A stretch of 64,000 nt of DNA from contig CM057142.1 in the NCBI GenBank assembly GCA_029964075.1, forward strand, positions 31,188,392 to 31,252,391. Reading direction: 5' to 3'. The notes under the pieces were generated by a model. The model ran no database searches, was not told where the DNA came from, and saw nothing but the letters and a program-made list of their open reading frames with translations. Shown here piece after piece: positions 45,416 through 57,400 of the stretch. This DNA is from Patiria pectinifera (taxonomy: Eukaryota; Echinodermata; Asteroidea; Valvatida; Asterinidae). Position numbers and translations under genes: made by a program. How positions within the stretch are numbered: the stretch's first letter is position 1; every line of letters starts with the position of its first letter.

Positions 45416-48400
45416 CTGGAAAAACACCAGGAGAAGAGGCAAGACAGTGGATTGTCACATATCTTTAAGATAAAATTCCATGAGCTGTGTGACCTCAGCT
45501 TTATGAACTTTTCATTTTATTTCATTTCATTTAATATATTGATTTTCTCAGGTAAATACAAAACAGCACAGTTTAAAAAGAACATTATGCACAATATTCA
45601 CAGAAAAAAAACACACACCTGAAAAATCGCCTTTTAAAATTTACAAAAAAACACAATTAAAACTACAGACAAAACAGAAACAATACAAGCACAGCACCCC
45701 TGACGAATTGGCTAAAATCAGTTTCAGTCATGTTCCCTTCATCCAATAACAGTACTGAGTGATAACTTGTTTGTGCAAAAAGGAACCAGACTATTCCAGC
45801 CTCGCTTTGGTTACATTGATTTGAATAGGAAAAAAAATCAAATGGCTGCAACATGGTCATGGTCTATATCGTTGTCACGTGCCAAAGGCGAAGACAACAA
45901 CGTCCGTGTCAGACGCGTGAAAAATGGATAGTTTTCTCGTAATTATAAAGTGCTTACATTTTATTGATGTATCTTATGAAGTCTGGATGCAGGATTCTAA
46001 CATCTTGAGCGGCGGCTTTAATCTTTGGTTCCTTGCCTCGCACGACGGAAGTGATGTATTTATAGTCGTTGTCCCGGCACGGCACGAATACGTAAATTAA
46101 TCCCTGAATTTTGTGAACGAAGGAAAACAAAGTCAGTTTTGAACTGAAGAATAAAGAGAAGCCCAATGAATGATTAAGATGATATACACAAGTGACAATG
46201 TTTCTACTGTTCCATGGTTAAGAACGAACCCCTGCTCTCGATTATGGCTCTGCAAGTATAACCAACTTGCCGAAGATAAAAATCGCCAAGTATGGATGAT
46301 ATTGTTAAAATACTGAATACAACTGATCAGTGCAAGCCTATCAATATAAAACGGCCACAGCATCATTGCGTGGATTCAACGCATTTTCAAAAAGAGAAAT
46401 CCAACATGGCTGATCAGTGCTACAATCGCTCCTACCTTATCATTTGGGACGTCCGTTGCATTGGTACCGCGTAGAGATCGGTCATAGAAAATGTAATGTG
46501 TTGTGCGATTCCCAACATCCCTTTCATGGTTTCGTCTAATAGCCTTGTTGACACTGGATGCAAATGATACAATCACATACAGTTTATCAAAAACAAGAAG
46601 TTTTAAAAAATCAGTGGCACATTATTAACGTCAAAATATTGATTGCCAAAGTATTCTCTCGTGCTAAGAAGTGACCTGACAATCTAATCTATCTAAAAGT
46701 GACCCGATAATATTACCAGTCACTGATCCTGACTGGAAAATCATTTTTAAGGTTTTTCAATTGCATTGAGCTGACCACGAACGTCTAGTAAATTGTAATT
46801 GTTTTCCTAGTCAAATTTTTACTGAGTTTCTTTTTTTTAATTGCTAGGGAAACTTCAACTAACCGAGAGATGCCACTTCATTTTTTTCTATTCAGTCAGA
46901 TAGAATAGATGAATAACAAAATGACAGCGAGAGAACAGTAACAAAGGAATTCCCTTTTCAAGCCGTAGACCTTTATCATGCTGCCACCATTTCGGTCATG
47001 TTCCCCGTATCCAATAACAGTATACTGAATGATATTTTTTTGTGCAAAAAGGAACCAGACTATTTTCCCTTCCAGCCTCGCTTTGGTTACGTTGATTTGA
47101 ATAGGGAAAATCAAGATGGCCGCAACATGATGATGGTCTATATAAGTAGGTTGTGAGTCACGGTCCTGCACGGACTGGATGACCTGTGACTGCCTGGTAA
47201 GCCAAAAGAACTTGTGTATACCATGCACAACTACAACATGTAGGGGCAATTTGACACTTAAATAACAAGTGATCCGCGGATCGCATGTGTCGCCTTTTTC
47301 CGCGGTCGATCCCTATATGTTTTATGATCTTAAAAAAAGTGAAATTTTTATGCATTGTCAATCAACGACCACAAATGACCCCGATATGACCTTTGACCTC
47401 CAATTTTTGAAGAGTTGTGATGACCCCTTACCCAAGAATCACTCCATTCAAGTGACATTGAAATCCATCAAATTCTTATTGGACAAGGAAACATTTGAAG
47501 CATATTCGAAAAATGACCTCTAATGACCCCTTCATCTAGATGTATAAGGGTGCCCCTTTTTGACAAGTGAAACAAATGTTTTAAGTCTAAAGCCCGGTTC
47601 ATACTTCATGCGAATGCGAAACGAATTTGACGTCATGAAACATTCGCTGCGAAATTTGCCTTAGTTGAAATGTGCTCAACCTTTGCGAACTCGCAGCGCG
47701 AATACTTGCCATAACGTCACAGATTCTCGTTCCCTTTCGCTTTCGCGCCGAGTATGAACCGGGCTTTACTCTCTCAGACTTCAGTATTTTCCCCCTTTTT
47801 TTTGCTTGAAACACCCCCGTCAATTTTCTTTTTTTTCTATTTAAATATTATCTTAGTTTGTTCCCATGTCTGCAAGACTATAGGTTATATAAACCAGAGA
47901 GATCTCCTTCTTTAGGTGGAGTGACCCCTGGACAGGAAGGTGTTGTGGTTTGGGTGGTGTGTGGTCCAGCATCATGGTTCAGTGCTGTACCAAACAAAGC
48001 ATCTACCATCAATTCCAACCACCCTGTCTCTTGTCGCTCTCTTTCAGCTCGCCAACAATTCCTGGATCTTTGATCCCCTAACCCCCCCCCCCCCCTAATA
48101 TACGTTTTATCAAAATCCATGAATGCATGTATAATGTAAACTTTCAACACATTTATGATAGAAAAATATCCCACATTAACTTTGCTACTCGATCAATGAG
48201 CCTTATATCCAAGTTTTGTGGAATTCGGGCAAATGTCTAGGAAATGAGAACATGAACATGTGGGCTCTGTGCACAAGTACCCTCGCAATGATGACAGAAA
48301 GATTATACTGCTTGTTTGCCAATTACAGCTTATACAGCCACACCATATCCAATCAGAGGACCACGAGGACGCCGGCAACCAGCACCAACAATCCCAGCAG

Positions 48401-51400
48401 CGGCTCGGCGGACCCTCCCAGTCAGCCAACCCTAGCCTGCTTCAGGTCCCTTCCTCCGGCTATGGCCTGGGTGAAGGCAGCATGACCCCTAGCATGCCTC
48501 TCACCACCAGCATGTACCCACAAACACCACTCACCCCTATGACACCGGCCACTCCTGGGAGCATGGAGTCATCAGGGATAGAACCACAGCTCCAGTGAGT
48601 GTTAAGCCGTGTTTCCCTAGGCATTTTTGTCAGGACGCAACCTCAATGCAGCAAAATCCTCCAACTGCCTCCGTGTAAAAATTGCATACACCCTCAATCC
48701 TGCACAATTCTCCCTTATTTCTTGAATGTGGTCCTTGGAGGGGTGACCACTGCCTCAATCCTGCAAAATCCTCCAGCAATCACTGTCAGTGTGTTGAGGC
48801 AGAGCCAGTGACATCCTGGAGCAGTGCGGAGGATTTCAAGTATAATCTAGGCCTAAATTTAAGCACGGCTGAGCATAAACAACACAAGGTCCGGCTACGA
48901 ACATACGGTCATAATCTAGTACCGGTTAGCGTCTCCCAAAACATGCGTTATACGACACAAAAATGCCAACCGGTTGCAAGTTAGACCGTTTTCCAGTCAA
49001 ATGTAACAATTTAATATTTTCAGATTAAATATTTTCGGAACTGTGGATGGGACCTTACCGGAAGACCATGTGATGGTTGTCAATCTCTGCACCTTTCCGG
49101 GATCCGTTGAGTATGCCACCATTACCGACGACTGCACAGGACAGACATTCAGGCCGGGGATGGTCGTTTGAAAATGCGAATATGGAATTTTTTGGTGAGA
49201 AGATTTTGAGCGTAGCAAGGTAATCTAATGGTACAAAACAAGGAAGGAGACTATTTAACGTGTGGTTATGGTACATTTATACGACCTACAGGGAGATTTG
49301 AGTCATTTTCTAGAGGATTGGCATCACCTCTTATTTAAGTGGCAAGTTTGGTATTAGAAATGGTCAGCTTGGCATTAGAAAATTCATTTGTAGACGTTGC
49401 AGGAATACTCAAGATACATATTTTTGGCGCAAAATCTCCAGAATTGGGTACAAACTGAAAATACAGTCCTCGCGTCGGCAAGGTCGGGATGGAAAACCAC
49501 GAGTTTTCATAAGAGCAAACCACAGCTCCTTGAAGTCAGGTTGACGGGTCTGGAATGACTGCCATGTGCAAACTTGGTGAATTTGAAGGCCCAATACCTA
49601 CCTTTATACCGCAACTGATCCTTCCTGTATTTGTAACCGAATGGCATGTAATACGGGCCCAGTCTTTTGAACTCGGACTCGTTTAAAAGTTTGCTGTTCA
49701 TTAGCAAGTGAATCTCTGGGTGGAATATTGTACGGCCCCTCCTATTGTTGGACATTCTCCGCTGAATTGATGTCGGGCATTTCTGTGAAACACAGTCAAG
49801 GGAAAGCAAAGTTAAGCCAATGAATCAATGAAGAATACAGACAAATACTTGATCAAAGGGATGGACCACCATTTGCTATTTACCACTAGAAGTGAATGTA
49901 ACAATATTCTGTGCAGTATTTTTCTTTCATTTTTCATGGTGACAGTGAAGATTTAAAAAAATAAAATAATGAAGGGGTAAAAACTGAAGCAAAGATATAT
50001 CCCTAAGGCGAAACCCCCAAATGGAGAATGGGTTTCATCAGTTCATGTTGTATGCATAATGTTTGGTCATTAGGAGGTGGTCTCGGAATAATATCAATTT
50101 CCATCCAATTAAAATGAAAGAACCAGAAAGAGCTTTTGGATATAACTATTTAAATGGTATTCCCAACCCCACCCTAAAAAGACTACAGAATTCCCGCGAA
50201 CATTCAAACCGTGGAACGGGGAGGGTGTATATATGCGTTTTGTACAACGCGGTCGCACGGTGCGCTATGGCCGCAAAAGTGACAGAGCTCTCCCGTGGCA
50301 CCTGCACCACGGTCGCGGGCAATTAAGCTTGCTTTGTCTCACCGATGGAACATAACCTGGATTTTTCCTGAAGGCAAGCTCCCGCCCTTCTCCTCCTTTG
50401 AAGGAACAAAATCCCCCGGAATCAGGGAAGGTTTCCCAAAAGAAACGATTTGTGTAATTGTCTGCAGCCCAGGGTCTGGTAACATGACCAAAAAAACACA
50501 ACAAATATTATTGAGTTAATAACAGGATCTTAACAAATATTATTGAGTTAATAATAGAATCATGCAGATAAGAGTTGGTTTTGCTGTACCCTGACGCCAT
50601 TTCTAAAGTACCGGGTGATTCAAGAGGAATAGTGAACAAAGAATTGAGAAAACATGCTTTAGCTTGGCAGAACCTAAGACGTCATGACTGAGCTAATTAC
50701 ATTGATGACTTAACATATTGGGCCAAATAAAAAAAAAGCATGTTTAGCGTCCCCGCCCACTTCCTTTTTGGAGGACGCCTCCTTTTTTTAACCAAAAAAG
50801 AATAAAATTTCAACAGTGACATAATTTTGGCCGCTTTGCCTGTTGCATGTAGCCCATATGAAGCTGGTATGTAATTTACTGAGTCCAATAGGGCCATTTA
50901 TAAAAACAAAACCTGGCGGCCATCTTGAAAAATAGCCCAGTCGGGCGGTCATTTTGGAGGGGGGGGGGGAAGGGGCCTCCCGCTTCCTTTTTTTCCAAAA
51001 AGGCAGGACACTAAACTTTTTTTCTAATTTGGCCTCCTAGACGCGAAATTATGTAAACAAAGAGATTGTTAATATTGTGGCGGAAAGTTGACTTATTGCT
51101 GGTAGGTACATGTATTCCCAATGCATTTTTGCATCTATATATATAAGAGAGAGTTTAACTCGGCCTCCGAAACGATGTTTGCTCATGAAAGGATCCGAGA
51201 CCGCGGGCTCCCACGGTGCCAAAATCGCTGCACGTCCGTGGAAAAATGCGGAGGGTGTCTTCCGCCGGGTCGGACACTTCGGGTCGTCCTGATTTTCCCG
51301 CACGGACCGGCGATCTGTTTCGTCTATTTTTCGTGACTGCATTTTGCGCAGGAATTTGCCGTCGTGTGCGCTTTCAAGTTGACTGCCTGGCCGCCCCCTG

Positions 51401-54400
51401 TGCTGGCTTTTCTGCGTGTCTAGACTGTGCGAGGTCAGCGGCTTCAACGTAGGGGTTCCGTTTACGTGTTCTACTCGATCGTTTTGCAAAAGCGTTCACC
51501 AAATTGTAGTATGGGGTGACCTTGGTAAAATATTTTTTCTCCATGGTGCGTGGCCACCAAGTGCCCCTATTGTTTCATATGCTTCGCTTGCCGCCCCTGC
51601 GCCGAGTGCAACGAATACTCAGAAGGACTACACATTAAGTATGCCTTGCGCGGTCTGACCAATCGAAAGTCTACACTGCGTAGTATTTCCGGGCTATGCA
51701 AAACTGTCGATGGCAACGCGTACTGCAGCCTGCTCCACACCCTGGAAACGAGGTTGGGTCTACGGTGCTCGCTATTTGAAGCGCAAGCATGTGACGTTGC
51801 GTGATAGAGTGCTGTTGCTTCCATAATGTGTTTACAGCTCCATGCTTCCACCACCAAGGCTGAGCGTTGTGATGTGAGTTCGCTGCACGCCACGTATAAT
51901 TCAGTGTCGTGTTATAATTTCGGGGGCCTGTTTGGGGTCAACGAAGGATCGATGCATTGCTTCAAACTATATCGCGATCTTAAACGCAGTCACAAAAAAA
52001 ATCGACGGGAAAAAGTGTCCGACCCGGCGGAAGACACCCACATTTTTCCACGGGCGTCAAGCCGCGGTCTCGGATCCTTTCACTATTTTCAGGAGCAAAC
52101 ATTTCTCGGAGGCCGAGTAAAACTTGCCCTTATATAGATATGGTTGAACCAACTTCAATAAAAGTTACCGACTTTTTGCTTCCACCACCACGGCTGAGCG
52201 TTGTGAGTTCGCTGCCCGCCACGTATAATTCAGTGTCGCGTTATAATTTCGGGGGCCTGTTTGGGGTCAACGAAGGATCGATGCATTGCTTCAAATATCA
52301 CGATCTTAAAACGAAGTCACAAAAAAATCGACGAAAAAGTGTCCGACCCGGCGGAAAACACCCACATCATCCACGGACGTGAAGCCGCGGTCTCAATCTT
52401 TGAACTACGTTGGGTTGGAATAACGAAGGGTGCATAAATAATAATATCCATTGGCGGTTGTTGGCTGTTTGGTCTTGCTTTATTAATTAGTGTTGAACCA
52501 ACTTGAATAAAAGTTTAATCGACTTTTTCCTCGCAGGTCTTGCAAATTGTATATAAGAAGATCAAGTTTACGTCCAATAGTGACCTTCCTCCATGATTCA
52601 GACTGTAATTGTATGGAAAACCCTCAACATTTTCATTGCAAATGACACCTTCACGTTCTCATTGTTATGATTTAATGTCAAAACTGTATAATCAGCCTTC
52701 GCCTGTGTACTACGGTAAGCCTTTCAAGTACGTTTTCTCACAAATGCCACTGCCTCACAAAATGCCAACTTAACAGACCAACGGGAACATTTACAGACTG
52801 TTGCCATGGTACATAATTATCATGGGCGTCAATCGGTGGGGGACGGGGACCCCCCCCCCCATTTTAAAGCGGTGGACACTGTTTTGGCCCCCCCCCACTT
52901 TTCTACCCCGAATAAAAATTGTAGCTACTACATGTATAATGATTCTGTTACTCAGAATAGCTGATTCAATGACACCAAACTCGAAAATGATGTTTAAAAG
53001 ATGATCTTTTGCTAAAAAAAATGTTTTAGTGGTCAGAAATTGCCTCAGATCGCACCACAGAAATTGCTTTTCTATAACTGCATGTCTTCTCAACTAAATC
53101 CCCAAATTACATTCAACTCCCACATTTTCATCCCTAACTCTACGCCCTACCCGATCTCATCGGGTAAATCAACGAAGGATCGATGCATTGTTTCAAATAC
53201 TGTGATCTTTGAATTATGTTGGGTTGGAATAACGAAGAGTGCATAAATAACAATATCCATTGGCGGTTGTTGGCTGTTTGGCCTTGCTTATATTATGGTT
53301 GAACCAACTTGAATAAAATAGTTATATCGACTTTTTCCTCGCAGGTCTCGCAAATTGTAAGAAGTTCAAGTTTACGTTTGAAATCATTGTGTGATACTGC
53401 AAAAACACTCAGGCATTAGGAATCAGGAATCCTAAGGAACGGCTATCAAAAATCTGGAAAACCAGAAACATCTGAAAAACTCTTCAAGTGTAATACACAC
53501 TGGCATTTTTGCATCTTATGGAGTCATCATTAAGTAAGCTGCAGTTGCAATTTCTTCTACAAGGAGGTTTGTACAAACATCTGAACACCAAGTTCTATGA
53601 GTTTTCGACGATTTTCCAGGACTAAAATATGGCAATGGCATTTAACAAAATTTTGTGGGAAACAGTTGTTTGGTATATTGATATTGTTGGACTTACTATT
53701 TGTTAACTTTTCAAAAGAAACTGTAATTAATTATCGTTATTCCGTCGTTTCATCCAAAGCAGCCTATTCAAAACAACCTTTACATGATGTGGATTTCCTT
53801 GCCTTTTCCATAACTGTTAATATTTTCCAACTTTCACGACTAAATAGCGAGCACCGTAGACCCAACCAAACGCGAATATTTCATTACCTACGAGAATTGT
53901 TTGACATGTGAGATCAGTAGCTCTTTGTAGCGGAAATGAACGAATATCCAAACTTTGGTATGGGACCACCTTGGCATTACAAAACGATTTTTTTTAATTT
54001 GAATGCTTTCTTTTATATCCTTATCCCATTTATTTTTTTAGAATGACGGCATGCAAAATGTAATAACTTCACATACTTTTTGGGGTCACATTATAATTGT
54101 TTAAATGTGCAGGTATTTGGAAACTAATTGTGTCGGGTAATAATTTTTCGGATTATGACTAAAATATTGTCGCTTCAACTGCGTACATTCGAGAAGCGAA
54201 TGCAAAACTGATAATATTTTGACATCATGGGCACACGAACCATTATCATAATCGACTACCAGCAGATTCTAACGGAAATCGTTTTCGCCAGTTTACTTTT
54301 CAGTAATTGTTAAATTTAACGCCCAGGAAGTAATTTCGTATATCAACATGGGTCTACGGTGCTCGCTATTTGAAGCACAAGCATGTGACGTGATATAGTG

Positions 54401-57400
54401 CTCTGTTGCTTACATGGGCGTCGCGAGGGGGGGGGGGCCAAGGGGGGCACTTGCCTCCCCCCCCCCTGGAAAAGCAACAAAAAAAAACAAAAAAGAGGCG
54501 CGAAGACAAAGTGGTGTATTAAATTTAATGAGTTGGGGGGGGGGCAAAGTGTCCCTTCCCCCCTCTAAAACTGATAAATCGCGAATATGTTGAGAAATGC
54601 AAGCATTTTTGGCAATTTTTTTTGCCCCCTCTAGAAAAAATCCTGGCGACGCCCATGGTTGCTTCCATCATGTGTTTATAGCTCCATGCTTCCACCAAGG
54701 CTGAGCGTTGTGAGTTCGCTGCCCGCCACGTATAATTCAGTGTCGCGTTGATAATTTCGGGGGCCTATTTGGGATCAACGAAGGATCGATGCATTGCTTC
54801 AAATATCGCGATCTTAAACGCAGTCACAAACAAATCGACGAAAAAGTGTCATCCGACCCGGCGGAAGACACCCTCCGCATTTTTCCACGGACGTGGAGCC
54901 ATTTTCGCGTCGCGGGAGACCGCGGTCTCGGATCCTTTCAGGAGCAAACATTTCTCGGAGGCCGAGTAAACTTGACTTGCTCTTATATAGATGGTTGAAC
55001 CAACTTGAATAAAAGTTGAATCGACTTTTTCCTCGCAGACGGTCTCGCAAATTGTAAGAAGTTCAAGTTTACGTTTGTTGAAGAGTCCAATACTGACAAT
55101 TAATTATGACCTTCCTCCATATGATTCAGACCGTTTGTAATTTTATGGTAAACACTCAACATTTTCATTTCAAAATGACACTTTCACATTTTATTGCATT
55201 ATGATTTATTGTCAAAACTGTACAATCAGCCTTCGCATGTGTACTACAGTAACCTTTCACTACGTTTCCCAAATGCGACTGCCTCACAAAATGCCAATTT
55301 AACAGACCAACGGGAACTTTTACTGACAGTTGCCATGTACATAATTATCATGTGCGTAAATCGACGGGGGACAGAGGACCCCCCCACATTTTAAAGCGGG
55401 GACATTGTTTGGTTCCCCACTTTTTCTCCCGAATAAAAATTGTAGCCTACTATAATGATTCTATTGCTAAGAATACATGTAGCTGATTCAATTACTCCAA
55501 ACTCAAAACTTTACAAGATGATCTTTTGCTCAAATTGGTTTTAGTGGTCAGAAATTGCCTCAGATCACACCACAGAAATTGCTTTTCTATAACTGCATGT
55601 CTCCCCAACTATATCCCCCATTTACATTTAGCTCCCCACATTTTCATCCCCAACACTACGCCCTACCCGATCTATGATCGGGTAAATCAGCTTGTTGGGA
55701 ATACATGGTATAAATGGTCCAGTCCATTGACCTATGTGGTTAGATTAGGTGGGCGAAAAGGCATACATGGTCACAGGGTCAGTGCGCGCACACGAAGCTG
55801 CTCAGTTGTACACAGAGATTCATGGTCTCTACAAATGGCATATTCGCACATACAAAATGGTGAAGAATCCATTAACTAATCCTGCACTTTCAGACCCAGA
55901 TCCCTTCCAAAATCTAATCGACAAAATGCATGCATAAGGTGGGGCTGAATACTTACTGAAGTGCATGATTGGTCGGTGGTGTCGGTGTGACAGTTTGGTT
56001 GCAGGTCCAGCCAGTACAATTGGGACCTCGCGTCGTCATGCTGTCGAGAAAATTAAAAAAGATAAAATGTTCATAATTATAGGCTAAACATCACTGTTGT
56101 GAATTGCGTGCTTGATGCGGGGGAGGGGGGGGGGTGCTGGTCAGTTTTAGGATATTTGGCTTGTAAGACCCAGTTAGTGCGGGGAGGCATTTGGATGTTA
56201 CAGCCTGTTTATGTTATTATGGAGGAAAGAATGTTTTGAAGAGTGTGGACCGGTAAAGATATTACTTTTTTAAATAGTACCCAAAAAGGTTTTGGTGAAG
56301 TTTCCTCGTGTACCTATCTGTACCTCTATCCGTACTAATGAAACAACTCGAAACAACTGAGATAATATTTTGAGCATGTTTATTACTTCAATATTGTTAT
56401 TTCTGCAGCTTAATAGGCTACAACAACCATTAACCAACTAAACATATTTGTATATGTAAATTTACGATATGGGTGTCGTTGTTTGTTATTCTCTTTTGTT
56501 AAATATTTCGGGGGGAAAAGGAAAATCTTGAACTGATTCTTGAACTGATGGAGCTTGTAAACAATCCGACTAATTAACCGTCCTAGTCTTTTGCACTTCA
56601 CAACCTTTCAAGTTTTACAAATCACTTTTGCCAAGAGTTAGCACCCAACATTGATTACAATACAAAGCCCTGCATATTTCTTGTGTGTGCATACAGCTTG
56701 GCATGCGAATGACTCAGTCGCTGTTCATTGCTCTTCACGGTCCTTTTTTTTGGGGGGGGTACGACCCGGTCACCTTTTTGAACTGGTACATATTACTCTT
56801 TCTTACTTTTTTATCCCGGACAAAAATACTCCGCAGGTTTTCTCCTGAACGGTTTAGGTATTAACTTGTAACTTTATCGAACATTACATCGACCCTGATC
56901 CCGAGTGGCGCATATTACTCTAACGTCATGATAACGGCATCATCAGGTGTCAAATTACGTGATTTTTGTTCAAAATATGACAATTTTCCGTCATTTCTAA
57001 CTTATCAACAAAAATGAACAATCACCCTCGTAGGTTGTGACCCAATACATCATAATCATAATTAACTTATTAAAATATTTTTGATTATCCCGCAGTCAAA
57101 GTCGTCTGACCTTTCCTTCCGGGGCTACCGGAAGGTCAAAGTTAGGTTAATACAGAACACAGAAATGGCCCTGAAATCAAAACAATGATTTCTTCTAAAC
57201 AGTTGACGTGATGGTATTATGACGTCATCATTTACAAGGGCGCCCTCTAGCGACACATCAAAGACGGTTGAACTTTTAAATTTACAAACAATTCGTCAAA
57301 AATGGTACTAAATTGCACTTAACTGGACAATGTCATATCAGGCATGTGAGTGAATTTCAATGAAAAAAACAGAGAACTTGTGCACAAACAGGGGGGTGTG

